Positions 45,151-60,799 of a DNA stretch of 64,000 bases are shown one piece after another. Source of the DNA: Chaunax sp. Z400 (Eukaryota > Chordata > Actinopteri > Lophiiformes > Chaunacidae); assembly GCA_037577475.1 (NCBI GenBank), contig CM075192.1:7357408-7421407 (forward strand), written 5' to 3'. The notes below the pieces were generated by a model. It worked only from the letters and a program-made list of their open reading frames with translations. It ran no database searches and had not been told where the DNA came from. Position numbers and translations under genes: made by a program. How positions within the stretch are numbered: the stretch's first letter is position 1; every line of letters starts with the position of its first letter.

Positions 45151-48100
45151 TGGCACTTCTAAATCTTTCTGAGGTATTGGCCCAATTATAAAATCACCTC
45201 TTCTGAAAAACCCTTTTTTTGTTTTGTTTTGAATGTTTGTTTGCTTTTTTCTAGCAATAAAACGTTTTTCCATGGTGCAAGTGAAACTTGAATTATTTCC
45301 ATTACAACAGAATTCCCTCATTGTTGCAGCCTGTCCATCAGTCACACGTTATACTCACACACACTTCTACTGTTAGGCCCTTGGCAGAGGTGCAAATTCT
45401 TTTCTTTGGCTCTCTTGCGTATTTTTCAGACAGCTTAAGAAACGATTTGATTACTTTCATCTTGTGTTCACGGCTACAGAAACTAGGTTGATTAAACACT
45501 TTAAAGGCTGAGTCACGCCTCATGACTCTAAATGATTCTGTAAAGTTCCTGGAAGAACCTGCAAGCAACATTAATGCAAAACACGTCCCTAAGACTTTAC
45601 ACAAATAACCATACGGTTAAATAACCGCAGATATGATGACAGTGAATCCAATACAGGCAACCTCATGACTACTGGTTTATGTATTTAGATCTAATTTGTG
45701 GTTTCAAACAAATATTCCTCCTCCATAGTTTAAACCTAATTCATGGTGAGGATGAGAACCAGCTGCGGTTTTTTGATTTTCAGTTGATTTGATATTAACC
45801 TTTGGAAGTCTGACCTCATAATGTCTCAATAAGAACAGAAATAGCTCTGCTGGTCTCACTGTGTCCTTGTCCCTCCCTCTCTCCCTGCCTTCCTCACCCC
45901 TCCTCCCCAGGCTCAGCTCCTCATGCCCTGTCACCATGGCACAGTCACAACCATTAACATCAACACAAACAGCGACTGACACAGCTTCAGATTACTGTAG
46001 GTCAGGGGAAGAGTGGAGCAACATCTTGGCCCTGATGTGGTTTAGCCTTTCTCATGTTTATCACTTATATTTGACTGCTTTAAGGTTCAGCTTGATTCTA
46101 AATATGTGGTTGTCACACCTTTTCACATCAAGGACCCCTAAAGAAACACAAATTATAACACAGACCCCTGTTTTTCGTCCCTCTATCCCCCATCTGATAA
46201 AACCTTTAAATGTTTTATCACAGACAGTCTATGAAGCCCATGATAGTCATTCACTCCGTAATTCTGTTACTGGGTGAAATTAAAGTGAAAATCAATTATT
46301 TAGCTTTGGATGCCCTGGAACCCACACAACCCCATTTAGAAAGCCTCTCATCTAAATCATTACTCCTACATCCCACCTCACCTGATGTCTTTCACTACAA
46401 ACACACGCAGAACTCACGCTTATGTTGGCTTAAACTTTTTCTAACAATAACTTCTCATCAAAAGTATGTATGTAGCCTTGAAGTATATGTCTTTCCCCTG
46501 AACCCTGACTGTGACACGGGTCTACTGTTGACTGACTCATATCCATCACCAAATAATGCCCCCTTCCTCTGTGGTTGGTTGTTTGATGGGCTGCTGTCTG
46601 CAGGGAAAGATGGACAGACAGACACAAACCAAAAGAAATGTCCCGATTTTCACACTCTTTGAGATAACATGGCTTTCAAGCATAAATATTGGGCATCCAT
46701 AGCTGCCACAAAGAAATCACAAACAGCTTATTGGGCCACAATGTTTAAATCCCACCCACTTGATCAAGTCAATACTTGACCACATCCTAAGCACCTGCCT
46801 TCATGTCCTATTTAAGCTTCCTGTGACATCAAAATTTGCATTTTAGCAGAGACATAGAACCTAAAAGTGAAACGTTCATATAAGGTTATGGTGTGTGTAG
46901 CTTTTTAATCAATCAAGATAAAGATTGAACATTAAGTCAGATGTGGCAAAGGTCTTCTATAGGGATCAGTAAATGAGACTTATTCTCAAATATATTCATT
47001 CTGTGTGTGGCTCAACAAATTAGGTACAAGACTAGTTCAAGTGCTTGTAGGAACAAAGAGATGCTGTGGCAGAAATAAGAAAGGAAATCAAGGAAAATGA
47101 GGGACATTATGAGGTGATTTGCATGTTTCTAAGTAGAAAAGGACTGAAAATTATACAGAATTATGCAGATGTGCTCTGATTGCTTCTGTGGCCCCATGAC
47201 CTTCTTCTAAATAGAAAATAGATCAGGTGGAGATTAGCAAGTCTGGGATGGCAGTACAACAAGTTTCTTCTGCAACTCATGTTCACTTGCTCTCATGATC
47301 ATGAGGGCATATGTCAGACCACAAAGTGCACCTCCCTATGTTTTCTACCACTTGCAGCCTGGAACACAGCAGTTTCTGTGTCATATTAGTGTTAGTGTCC
47401 TTACGATAACAGCATTTGAGCCTCTAATGCTGAGCATGATGTCAGTCAGCATGACAACCCTGTGACAACGTTAGGAACGTTTGTTGCATTTCTCATAAGA
47501 CATTTTTTGTGTTTGTGTTTTTGTCTATGCTCATCTTACTGGTTTGAAGTATAAAATGTTACCAGTACTGTCGATCAGACCTGACAGAAATCCCTCCTGC
47601 GAAGATAAAACTTTATTTTAATCTTGAGGGGAATAGTTGTGCAGCAGTTGCTGTGCAAGAATTCAAATCCAAAACATTAGAAATAGAATTTAATAAGGTG
47701 GTAAGTCTCTCTGAAGGTCTGTAGAGCTGTAATACAAAAATCACAAAATCCATTGCTTTATTTAAGTTATAGTTCATCAGTTTCTTAATGTTTAATTATC
47801 TTAACAAATCACATTCATAAGTGTGCCCAGCATGAAGTCATCAACTAGACTGAAATGCAAAGGATGTTGCTTTTCCTTTAGCAGCATTTCAACTGTACTG
47901 TAAGTTTGTAAAGGGGCCAGTAATAGAATACAAAGTAAAGAAAAACATGAACACCTGACAAAGGGCTATCAGTCAAGAGGATGATTTTAAGTCCAGTGGG
48001 TCTGATGTTATGAAGCAGCCAGCCAGACTATTACTTACACCTACACTATAACAGCCTTAACAGATATTTGAATTACCAGTCAATTATATGCAATGAATCA

Positions 48101-51100
48101 TAAAATAACTTGTAGTGGATTCATTGCAGTCCTTTTATTATTTGACATCCCAAAGTATTTTACATTAAACAGTATATCAAATTCAGTGTCATCAAAATAC
48201 TTTTAGCTTAATGCAGTTTTTCATAGTTTTATTTTTTATTTTTTTACTGATATGCTGCTCACACAGTAATTAGTATGTGCTTTGAACAAACCTCTTTGTT
48301 AGTGAGGACACTGTGAATGTTTGGGTGGAGTTTCTGTTGCCTGGATCAAGACCTCCTGTTGGGAGGGTTGCATCATGCACATTAGGAGAAACAACACAGA
48401 CTCTCAGACATGCAACACTATGAGATTAGAAACTAATGATCATACAGTACATGATATTGTAAAGATTATCATGTCTGAAGAAGCCTCACGAGATCTCTTT
48501 CATATGTGCTCATGGGGAGGGAGATGTAAACAAAGAGAAATAACTTGGCGGCACCATCCTGGTCTATAAATGCTTAACATTACCAGAAAATCTAGGCCAA
48601 ACATCAGGACTGACCAAGGTGCCAGATCCAATTACACCTCTGGTTGTTGGGTTTAACTCAGCCCGGAACGTCTGTAATCCTAGCCCAGCGGGTTCAAGTA
48701 TGACCCCATGACTTCAACATGCTGGTTACCATGGTGATCTACCTCACTTCAGAGGGAGCCACCTATACCTGACAGTCATCCTTAACGCACTGCCCACAGT
48801 GAAGCATCGCCGCACTGTCAGGTTTTGTATTGATTGCTTTCATAATAATTTAGCATTTCAGGACCAAAGAGAATGTCAAGATAAAAGCTGATGTTTACCC
48901 TGGTTACAGATGGCCTTGGGTGGCATTTGCAATAATATACACATGGAGTGAAATGCTCATTAAATCTTCCATTACATTTTGTCACAGCAGCATTATGCAA
49001 TCAACAAGATGAAAGCCAAACCCTTATGTTGATGTTGGATGGTCTCTCTCTCTCTCTGAGCTTCATAGCTGAGCAGTTTCCATTTAAGTGCATGGGTTAA
49101 TGTATACAGTACATACATGTTTTGTGTGTGTCAGCATGTATGTGTGTCTGTGTGTGTGTTAATGCTGCTTGGGCTGAATTTATTAAACAGATCCTGACCC
49201 CTCAGCTACAGAAAGACGTGTTTTGTTCCCTTGTTCTCTGAGTTCATCGTCACATAATGAGCTCAAATGGCTATCCAAATAGAGACAGCAATTCTGCGTC
49301 GCCACATCGAGTTATTTAACTTATAGTAAGCTCCAATTGGAGGAAATAAGGAAAAATAGCGTATTAGACTGAAAAAAAATGATAAATGTCAGAAATACAC
49401 TACCTGAGGATTCGATAAGGTAGCTGTATGTGTCAGGTTTGTTTACCTTCATTGAGGTAGATGTAAAGGACATCTTCATCTAGTGCCTTGATATCATCTT
49501 ATTGGCCGGCACTGAAGGTGAATAAAGGGCTAATAACAGCATCCCAGGCCTTCTCAGAAACCCCACATGGAACTTTATATAATCAAATATTTTTCCATTA
49601 GTCAAAATGTCAAACTTACAACACATCGATGAAGAGATGTAATTTGTAACTTTCAGTTCACTCATGCAAACACTTAAAAACTGGTCATGTTTTTATTACA
49701 CATAGTTTTGACGACTGTATCTGTAGTATTCTCGACCGGGATCATATGGGGACTTTGACCTACTTCTGGACTTTCTCAAGATGTGTCGGCTGTTTTGCGA
49801 AGCCGTGTATTGTTGTTCACACAACCTTAAACAAGGGGGAAAGTGTCGTTTTTTACTTCTCCGTGGAGAAATCGTTCCCCAGACCGCAGGAATTGATGGC
49901 TGGCAGACAAAAAAACCCCTGTGATGGTGGAAAAAGCTGTAATAAATGGTATCCAGGTATACCTGAAGTTTTTTTTTGCAGAGATCTGTATTCCAGAAAT
50001 ACACTAAATTAATGCATAAACTGGCCACTTATAAGAGCTCACACACCGGCACCGGTAAGAAATCAGCATGAACCTTTTTTTGCTCTGGTGAAAAGTTTCT
50101 TTAATAAGACGTGAGAGATTATAAGGAAACCTGAGGACTGTTCCCTTTCATAGCATGCAGCCAATGAGGTATATGTTTGTTTATTTGTATTTTACTTTGG
50201 GCATGCTATTGCTTGTTTATGCTATGCCAACATGATTTGCCATATTTTCTTGTTTATACTGCCTTTAGTTGTCGAGGTGGATTAGGAAAGAAGATTTTGC
50301 ATGACATCATTTGTTTCAAGGAAGACAGAAACAGGAATAGTCTTTTTTTGTTCATTTATTCACATCACTAAAAAGATCTCATCCGAGACAAAAAAAAAAC
50401 AGTTAGCAGTAAATATACAATCCCACCCCCGATAATCAGTTCATTGCTAACTGATGTGTAAGTGTCATGACGAAGAGGTGCGCTTATTTCATGCACCTTT
50501 AAAGCTGTAACAGAAGAAGCTCTCCAATAAAGCAGTAGCAAGAAAGCCACTTGTGTCACCAAGAGTTTCTTGGTAATTATATGCAATACAAAACATTCTT
50601 TATGTTAGTTTTAGTTAAGTTCAAATGAAATAATAGAGAGTGAAAATGCTATGATGTAAAGACAGTGAGTGAATAAATGAATGGATGAATGGAAATGGTA
50701 GCAACAAACTGCTTTGTTTTCACAGACGATGAAGGCGAGTGTCGCCTGCGAACTGGAAGTGATGTGTCACCTTGGTCGAGAATAGTACTGTTATGATCCT
50801 GACTCATTCTCACTTGTTCTTCTCTCCTATTTCTAGGATTTATCATTTCTTCACACACCTGCCAGATCACACACTGGATATTAGTGGAGTCCACTCCAGT
50901 TTTAACTCTCAAACAGTCACCAAACATTTGTTCACTTCCACTAAGTTACTGTGCACAATAAGGACAGTTTGTGATGTGCTCTTGAAATAGCAACAATGAC
51001 ATCAACAGTGAACTCCAGGAAGGAAGTTCAAAAATGAATGATTGAATGCACATAGAAAATGGCCTTTAACAGAATCTCAGACAACAATAGAGCCACATGG

Positions 51101-52697
51101 ACCCATCCCATCCCAACAATGATGTGTTCAAGGAAAATAGAAATTAAGGCCCACAGCCAATTTGCAGCCAATGGAGGAGTTAAGTGGGACATCTCCGGTG
51201 AGAGCCCCATACTTTCCAGTCCTGCTGTCTTGACGTCATTGAAGTTCCTCCATGCCGCTGGAGGCAGACTAAGAGTCTCCGTCTGTACCTCCCCCCAGCA
51301 GCAGAGGCAGCAGCTGCACCGCCCACTCCGCTACTGGTCACTCACACGCCGCAAACATCGCCAAGAATGACTGGGGGTAGCGGTTACCCTCCGCTTGCTC
51401 CAGCCGCATGGACGCTAGCCCATTTAGCATCTGGGCTAGTGCCATTACTACTCCGACTGCTCCTGTCTCTCCGTCATCTCATCACTGAGCCCCATGTTGG
51501 CCGCCAGTGTAGCAGGAAGCTGTCTCACTACCACTCTTGTGGGTTCTCTCAGTGACAGCACCAATGACCTGCAGGTAAAAGTCTTTATTTTCACAATTAA
51601 TGTTAATACAAAAATGACAAAACACAAATACACAATACACGCTTTTTAGCCTCCAGACTTTTCAGGCTCCACAATGTGTCCCCCACATCATCAGTCCCTC
51701 AAACAGGCCAACACACTCAGGGTCCAGCAGTATGAGAGAGGGAGAGCAATCAGTTCTACACAAAACACCTGGGAAAATTAGCTCTCTCTCCCTGACCTCA
51801 TTCCCTGAACCACGCCTGCTCTCTCTGTCCTGTCACTGAGCTCTAACCAAAACCCCACTGCCACAGGGTGTTTGGTCAATTTCACATATTTTCTTTAATT
51901 TACTTTGTTTAAAACTAGGTAATTTAGTTTTAGGCTTTTAATTCTGCACTCACTGTGGCACTGCTTATCCTTGGGAACCTTTTTTTATGGTCAGTTTTCC
52001 CCTAGACTGGGCATAACAGACGTCATTGTCACAGACACCCGCTATGGCCAACACCTTGCATATATCCTTTCTCCTCTCTACATCAGTATCATTCTCATAT
52101 TGTCTTAATTCTGCTTGTCAGTAAAAATCTTATAATGACGAGTTACTTGGATAACTTTGGTTGTACTGCCATGGTGCATTACAGCTTGAACTCTCGCTGC
52201 TTCTACTCGACTTTCTTCCAGTGGATCACATTCTTCCTACTCTGCCTTGGCTCCTCAGTAGTATACGTCATTATTAAAACAAAACAAAACAAAACAAAAA
52301 TACCCCACCAATAAATAAAATCATTAGGTTGGTAGTTTAAAAAAACAAAACAGATGTTAAACATGTAACTGTTAAAAAAAAAGTCAAGAAAGGTAAAACA
52401 ATAAGAACTAAAAATAAATAACAGGAAGTTATGTTTGCTATGAAATCAATTAATATGAACTAGTTCATGCATTTTATTTTGTACTTCTTTGATACATTTC
52501 ATATTCATGCTAACAAAATCTAGCATCTGAGTTTTTTTTTATGATTCCCACATGGATTCACACACAGCTGAAGGCCTAACAATCATTGTGTGGTGATGGA
52601 TACAAACATACAAGCACAAACACACAGTGCTCTTTTGGCCATCCTGTCTCGGTAAACAATATTTCCCAGGATGCTAATTCTGTCACTCCTCCCTTTT

Positions 52698-52699
<2 letters not shown>

Positions 52700-52787
<88 letters not shown>
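52700..52787. repeat. (CA)n microsatellite
   Basis: About 44 uninterrupted CA units. Confidence 0.98.
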
Positions 52788-52789
<2 letters not shown>

Positions 52790-54252
52790 ATCCTGGCCCT
52801 GAATACACTGTTTATATCACTTAGCACCCATTAAAACAGTTTTAAGCTGTGCATAAACACACACAGATCACACAAAGCAGCATGGGTCAGAGTGGGGATT
52901 AAGAGCTTGTTGCGGTAATGAGATGGTTTATTTGACCTCAGAGGGATTTCTAAGAAGTAGCGATATGAGCACCATGCACTGCAGTTCTCATAAGTAAACA
53001 GACCACACATAGTCAAATAAGAGTATCCTACCATGTGTGTATGATATGAGGTGATGTTTTGTACTGTGTTGCTCTTAAAACTTAAAAAATCTGTAACTCA
53101 AAGTGTATGATCCTGCATCGTTCGCTGCATGTAGACAAACACGTATCGCTCATGTGTTGTGAGTGTTAACAGAATTTCCCGACAGCCCTCTTTGATGTAA
53201 TTTTGGATATAATAGCATGGAAACATGACTCATCAAGGTTTTTGTTAGAATTGGGTCAGCTATTGTGTGTGCAGGGATGTTCTGATTGAGAGTTAAGAAA
53301 AGTGTGTTGAGCATACGTATCTGGGTCAGGGTCTCGCTTTGCACACATTTACAAGGTTATAACTGCCCGGTTCTGAGGTACAAAACAGAGACACAGAGAA
53401 TTACAACTTAAATGGACCTAAACAAAAAGCTGGCAAAAGCTGTGGATAATAATAAGTGGATACAAAAAAAACTGTAACATTTGACAGTCAGTGTTTTATT
53501 TTATGTTTTGGGTGTAAAAACATAACTAATGGAACAACAGATGGTCAATATGTCCCAGGAAAATGTATTAATGTGGCAAAAACAGGCCAGTCGAAAGGAG
53601 GGACCTGGGCTATGTTTGTGGAAGCTTCGTTTTTGTGATCATTATGTTATCATTTTTGTACAAACATACTGTATTGCCACCCACATACAGAGTGAGACTG
53701 AGGTCCTGGTCAAAGAACCATTTCAAAGGTATAAAATAGAAACAGTCACAAGAGAACAAACAGTGATAACAGAGAAAACTCCCTGAGGAATGAGGCTGTA
53801 CAGATTAGCTCCCTCGTTCTCTAATGTCAGCGTAAGAATGCAACAAGCAAATGTGATAATGGTTTTGAAATAGCTTGTTCTGTGTTACTTGCCAACATCT
53901 TTGAGCCTTGAGGGAAAAAAAGAAAGATTTAAAACTGACTGTTGATTCAAATCAGCATCTTCCTTGTTTTTCAAAAACACTGAAAATAAATAACTGAGAA
54001 TTCACTGAAGCTTTAAAACCATCTGGTGCAACTTTTGCTCAACGTTGTAATAAAACGATCAAAACTAAAAGTGAGGTAGTGAACGGTTTTAGCAAAGAAA
54101 ACTCTCTGCTGGTACGGCTCAACTTTTATTTTACTATCATGTATCATACCCTGGTAGTGTTTAGTGTTTTTTGCACTCAGTTGCTTTAAAAGTTGGAGAC
54201 AGCAATAAACTCACTCCACTGCTCTTATATTTTTTGCTTTTGAAAATAAATG

Positions 54253-54334
54253 TACAGTACCAGTCAATAGTTTGGACACAGTTACCCATCCACTTGAATG
54301 GGAAACTGTGTCCAAATTTTTGACTGGTAGTGTA
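54253..54334. repeat. 82-base foldback element of Tc1 terminal-repeat type
   Basis: The left arm TACAGTACCAGTCAATAGTT plus TGGACACAG pairs with the right arm CTGTGTCCAAA plus TTTTTGACTGGTAGTGTA, around a short centre that is itself palindromic (CCCATCCACTTGAATGGG). The ends match the terminal repeats of a common fish Tc1 family, so it is probably a solo or internally deleted MITE. Confidence 0.85.
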
Positions 54335-54986
54335 AATCATCATCATATGTTATGTTATTATTATTATTATTATTATACATTATTATATGTTATTGTCATC
54401 TGAAGATATCTCGACTCACTTCAAATCTGTGATATTTTCAGTGTAGGGTTGAGGGTCTAAAATGTGATCATATCAGTTTGTATAGAATGTATTTTTGTTA
54501 CGTATAACGTAATAAGTGTTCTCACACATGTGCTTTGTATTTTATTTTGATACATTGTAAGAAGATCATTTTTGATGTATGTGAGGAAGTTGTAAGTTAA
54601 ACATCCAGTGAATCAATCATCAATCCATTAATTGTTGGATTCTTTTCTTCTGCTAATGGTTAACTGTTAGCTCCACCTGTTGTTTATCTCAATGAATGTA
54701 CTTCTGCTATTCACATAACAGCAGTGGATGGAAACATGCATTATTATCGTTTGCAGATTTTGGTTTTCTTTACTACACTGGTATGGAAACCTACTATCTT
54801 GTTTAAATGCAGACGTTATCAGTATTTCTGTACAGCCGTCCTTTGAAAGAGGGTTTTACTGTCCTTAATGAATGTCATTAAAGGACTTCTACATCGAACT
54901 AATGCACTGCTTTATAACTCAAAGAGAATGAGTGCTGGCTGACAAGATCAGCTTTCCCAAAATAGAAAATGAAGTCAGCTGCAGTG

Positions 54987-54990
<4 letters not shown>

Positions 54991-55032
<42 letters not shown>
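54991..55032. repeat. (TG)n microsatellite
   Basis: About 21 uninterrupted TG units. Confidence 0.97.
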
Positions 55033-55033
<1 letters not shown>

Positions 55034-58000
55034 CAAAGAGAGAAGGGGCATAAGAAAAACACTCACCTCATGAAAAACACAGATTTAAATAATTCAACTA
55101 AATAAAAAAAACATGGGTCCTGGAAACCTCACAAACAAAAAGCTCATGGTCTTATGTTCCCAGTGCTGACGTAGTTACAATACAGAAACAGCTGTTCATC
55201 AATATATGTTATCTACTGAGATTCCAACAAATGTAAATGTTTATTCAATTGTAAAATATAAGCTGCGTTGGTTGAGTTCTGAAAAACAAGCTTTTTCCAC
55301 AGGGCTCCATTAAAGGTCAGCTTCATGTGACTGATAATAATGCTTGACCTAAATGTTGAATATGTTGGCGTTAACAAACTGTGCAAACTGCACACAAAGG
55401 AAGAATCATAGTTTGGAGGCAGTGGATCTTGGCGGTGTGTTTATATAACTGTGTCTATTGTGTTTTCTTTTTCAAACAGCAGAGAAAATGACTCAGATTA
55501 CAATATTCAGTTACAGTATAATTGGTCTGTATCAAGTTATGTTGACTCTGATACCCACCCAGTATAGGGCAGAGACAGATCTGATGGAGCAGCATGAGAT
55601 GAGTGTGATCTTTGTACCAACATTAGATCAGGTCTGGTTCTCCTTACAGGGACTGTTCAATGATACAGGCCTGTTTTTCAGATCCATGTTTATTTAAGGG
55701 ACATAAAAGGGTCTTTCTCTCCTCCTGGAACAGTTCTGTCACAAAGGCTGACCTCTGGTCTGCTGCGAAATCGAACATCTGGTTAGTCAGTACCACAGAG
55801 GTTTAGGTAATGACCTGGAAAGAGGCTGCAGTGTGGTTCACTAAGAGCTTCATTCATAATTGGGTAATGGCTCAGACATCCTCTCTCCTGCAGAGTCTCT
55901 GTCCAGCCTGATAAGGGCTCTATAATAAGGAGCATGGATGGGTAGAGCAGTGTGTGCAGTGTGTGCTTATGACGTCATAAAAACATGCTTTGGAGTGAAG
56001 CTCTTCATATGGCATTTGCATGCAGTGGACAGCTACTTGGAATATTTAGGGATATAAGAAATAAATTCCTTTTTCTTGAACTCAGTCATGTGTCTTATGA
56101 GGTTGTTTGTTGTTTGGATGAAAAAAAACCAACAAAAGCAACTAAAGCAGCACAATTAAAAACCTTTAGTAATGACACTAAACGTGTATGAATTTGCCAG
56201 ACATTGAGATACATGTCTATCAAGCATGTTTGTGCATTGGAGAATGGTTGTTGTCCCTCTGTCCAAAAATGACAACATTGGAAGCTACTGCAGGATAAAT
56301 GAATCTTGTTAATCCGTACGCACACTATCCACATGATAGGCCTCATTCTCATCAAACGTCAGCTAACACACCCTCCCAATAACCATTTAAGCTGCAACAA
56401 TTTCCCATCTCTCCCTCTGCTTGTCAGTGCTCAGGCTGCACACATATTACTGCCTGCACTTTCAGCAGCACCGCCACCCCAGCATCCACCTGTAGGCACC
56501 AGTTAGGGGGTTCATGTAGTTTGCTCACCACTCCCCAATCTCCACATCCAATATATTGAGGGTTGAGGAGTATGAACAACATCCTAAGACTGACTGTGTG
56601 TTTGTCAGCTTTTTGTTCCAAACCTTCACACTATTCACTTGTGGTTCATTGCACGTTTGCAAAGAAAAATCTCTCCTCTCACACATATGGATATGTGACA
56701 TGGAACAGTAGAACTGGGCTGACCTTGAACGAGAATACAGAAGTTTTCCCAAAAACATAGATCAAACCAACACGCAACAAACAGCCCTCCTCTAATAAAA
56801 AGGTAGACCCAGCTGACACAACCAGGTGTAGACTAAGGTAGACAGACAAACTTAAAAGAATATCATAGAAGTGAATTGTGTTAAAGCAGGAAAAGATGGA
56901 CAGAACCAGCCCTCGAGGTATGAAAAAGAAAACTACACAACAGGAATTCCATGAGCTGTCGGCTGATGTGAAATGACAGGCCATTAACTAAGGCAAGCGG
57001 GGGCAAAGGGAAAGCAATGAGGAGCACTTTGGCCTGCCATTAGAGCAGCTGTCGGAGCTGTTAAGAGCTTGAATGAGGGGTGGCTTAACTACATTACTTT
57101 CCCTGGGCAGTAGTGAGAGCAGGTGAGGAGCACTGGGGGACTCAGGGGAGGAGAAATGTTCCCATCTGCAGCCAAACAAGCAATTAGAAACTGCCACCTG
57201 CCTCACCCGTGAAGAATGAAGTGGATGAAGATTGGTGTGTAACTATGACGGCTATGCAAATCATTTAGGTGTGTGCGGGTGTGACTGTGTTGTTGTGTTT
57301 GTGTTGTGTGTCAGTGTCAGAGTCTCAGGGGGATTTTAATATTCTCATCTGTGTCATTAGACAAGCTCATCAAACTGCTGTCTGCAACCACAAGAGTGAG
57401 GACAATCATCGATCATTGATCACCATCAAGCCGTTTAGGTCTTAGACATAATTGTGTTGCTCTAAATAAGAGACGCAGCTCTAGACGTGAATAAAGAACC
57501 CCAATTATGGAACCCATCATTAAATGCATCTCCACTGATTCTCTGACGTATCTATTTATTTTTGTCATTAGCACAGATTCACCTTTGAAATTCCGAGTAA
57601 AAGCAGAAGATGAGTTACAGGATGACTCCATGTAGAGAGCTCTAATGGGCTGCCTTGAAACTGTTGGCTGGAGCAACAAAATGAGGTCATGAAAGGACTG
57701 AGCACACAAACAATATATCAACGAAGGAAGCTTAGGAGGCTGCAGCATCAAAATGTTATGGAGTCACTGTTGTAGTTGATGACTTGCACATCATTTGTGT
57801 GAATTTTTAACACAGCAACAAAACTGGTTACAGAAAAACAACAGTTTTATATACAGTATTTCATTATGGCAACTACCACTAAGTGCTTTGGCTTACTTTA
57901 CTGTGACATTAGAACAGCTGGCAGACATTGTGTTGTGTTATTTGCCCTCTGCCACCATCTAGTGGTTAATTATTGTTATTGTTATAGTTTGTTGGTTCCC

Positions 58001-58740
58001 ATTTTGAAGTGAAATAATTGCACATCAAATTTGTGAACATTATTTGCCAATGACAGCATTATTGTTTTTGTAGTTTGCAATAAAGTGTAACTTTTTAATG
58101 CCGAGGAACATTTGGAGATGAAATCATTTTGAAATCACAGCAACACTCATAGCCATATAAAGTCATATATCTTGTCAATTTTGTTCTGTTTACCTCCCAA
58201 GAGTGACATACTGCACGGTGCACAAACAGCTGATTGGCCAGCTCATTTCACAGGTTTTAACTAACTGCAAATGTGGTGCCCTTAAAAAGGGAACAGTAAT
58301 GTGAGAAGATGAAGAGATGACAACACGCAGCTCTTTCCTTCACTCATCTGTATTGAGTGAGGAGGAGAAGCGTGATCTCCCTACCTGAGCCCTAAGGCAC
58401 TACCAACAGATCCACGAGCAATCAACCCTTCATAGTCAACGATCTGCATCAGTGATCTGCATTCCTCTGTACATATTACTGGCTGCAGTTTTAATCGTAT
58501 TATTATACATCTGAAACCAATTCAAAACTAAATGTGCTGACACTTGAGTATCATAATGACACATATTTAATTAAATATAGTACTTTTGACTGAAAATTAA
58601 TTAATATTTCTATCTGTCAATACTATCTGTCAGTCCTACGTGTCACACAAAAACAACAAACTGTCCGGGCTGAAACAAGACTTTTCTATTCATCATTTAC
58701 ATTAGTAATGTATGAGTTGTGTGCTTTGAGAATAGTGAAA

Positions 58741-58880
58741 TATTAAAGGAACAGTTCTACAAACATGAATACTCAGCCATTATCTACTCACTGCCATATC
58801 AAAGCAATGTCAGGTGAAGTTTTTTAGTCTGCAAAGCTTCTCCCTGGAGCTTTCACAGCAAAACAGACGTCAAAATGAGA
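58741..58880. repeat. Candidate interspersed repeat
   Basis: The order AAAGGAACAGTTCTACAAAC, then AGTCTGCAAAGCTTCTCCCT and GGAGCTTTCACAGCAAAACAG resembles a common teleost repeat. Recognition is from memory only. Confidence 0.45.
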
Positions 58881-60799
58881 TTAATATCAGCAGAGCTCTC
58901 TCTGATGTGTGTGATAACAGCTTCTGGATCAAGATTATGTCTCAAACTTCCTTACTTTGATTATATTTAAATGTTTTTATTTGATATAAATTATCCTTTT
59001 GAACATCCAGACTAGTTAAACTACTGGGTTCTTTAGGTTTGAGTAAAGGCAACATAAGAAATACACTAATATCTTTCTAATAACTGATACATTGATAACA
59101 TTTTTATATTGTATTGAAAATATTTGGTTTTTCTTTCATATTGTGCTTTTCCTTAGTTGTAACAGTGGCCCTGGGTCAACTCATCATTACTAATACTGTG
59201 GCTGAAGCAGTGACTGCATGTTAACATGAAAACAAGTTAAAGTAACAAAGAACAAACAGTCATGAGAATGTTCGCACTGTGTTTTCTTGCCTCTCCATCC
59301 TCTCCTTATATTTGAACATACTTACATCTTACATTTTACTATGTTCAGCTTTTCAAATATGTTGAGGTTTCTAAAAAAAATTTTAGCTTTTAAACAAACA
59401 TTTTATATATAAAATGCCTTTTTTTTATAAGTGTTTAACATCATCAACTTTTGTAAATATAGGCTAATTCTGAATTCCATGTCACCAACATGTTTTAGGG
59501 CAATAACAGAAGTTGTAAAAACAGCTTGGAAGATTCCACAGGTAAATTGGTGACTTCGCTTAATTCAAAATGGAATGAAGCAACAAGATTCCCTGTTTAT
59601 AGCATCCTAACAACTAAATGGCTAAACCAAATTAAGTCCTTTAAAATTCTATTTACACACCAGTAAAATTGGAGTTACATGTAAATGATGTATATTTATG
59701 CACACACTGGTGCCACATGGAAATACAGAATTCCAAATAACAGTTAAAGTATTTCTCCATGTGGTTAATTCATATAAAACTGACTACATCATGAGATTAC
59801 GTGACATGTAAAAAAAAAAAAAGAAAGAAAGAAAATGAAAATCACCATCTCTAATGTGCATGAAGGCCTCAGCTATGGTTTGCATGCTAGAGCTTCCTCA
59901 TGCATGTCCTCATCTTGTGCCATGCAAACATTTACTCACATATGCATGAATGCTAAAACAGACATGCAATGCACCTCTCATGTAATTTCTAACATTCAAC
60001 CACGCAAATCCACGCCAACCGGCTGCTACATGCGCTCAGTATCAGTGGTAAACCATGTGAAATTCCACTGAAGCAAAATAATGTGATCTTCCTCATCACC
60101 ATTTGAAAAAATAGGACACTGAGTCAGACCATATGATGTGAGCATGCATCACAGGATAATAAGCACCACTGAAATTATAACCTTGGTGGAGAATGAAACT
60201 CTCCTTCTAAAATCTTTTCCGAATCAGCAGCACTATTTACATGCATGCAGCACTAATCTGCATCTACAGATGGCCAGACTGAGAATAAGGCAGTACAGCT
60301 GATTGTCAATAATATTAAGATGTTCTGTGGCATTCATGCGTGACTCCTCCTTTATCAAGGGGCCCAGTGTGTCTGAAAAACACGGCTCACACTGTAACAC
60401 ACAGGCTGAACGACATGATCAATATGTTTTTTCCTGATGGCCTGCTGTTAGCTTGTGTCAACTGGAAGATTGGCCTTTCATGAGGCACAAGGGAAAACAG
60501 AGCTGCAGTTCCTGAGGCTGAATTGGAACAACAGTTACCTCTACTTTGTTCCATTAAAAGGCATTACACTCCATTGTAATTCCCATTTTAACAACACGGA
60601 TATGATCTGTATTATAATTCAGTCTAGAGGTGCTTTTCTATCTGTCTTCTCTCAATCTGAACTGACTGAGGTAGATTTAACACATAGGCGAGAGCCAATA
60701 ATAGAATGGAATTTAGTTTTTCTATATTAATCTGGTCATTGGCTCCATTCAGTAACAAATATTTTAATGCAAGGAATAAATTGTTTTATTTTACATACA

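Noticed and set aside
48640..48740. tRNA-like box B (GGGTTCAAGTATGACCCC)
   Set aside because: No convincing box A at the right distance and no foldable acceptor stem; chance or a much decayed SINE.
51230..51560. GC-richer patch with plus-strand frames resembling a first exon
   Set aside because: The frames are rich in Ser, Leu, Pro and Arg without family similarity, no spliced partner was found, and flanks look repetitive. Not enough to call a gene.
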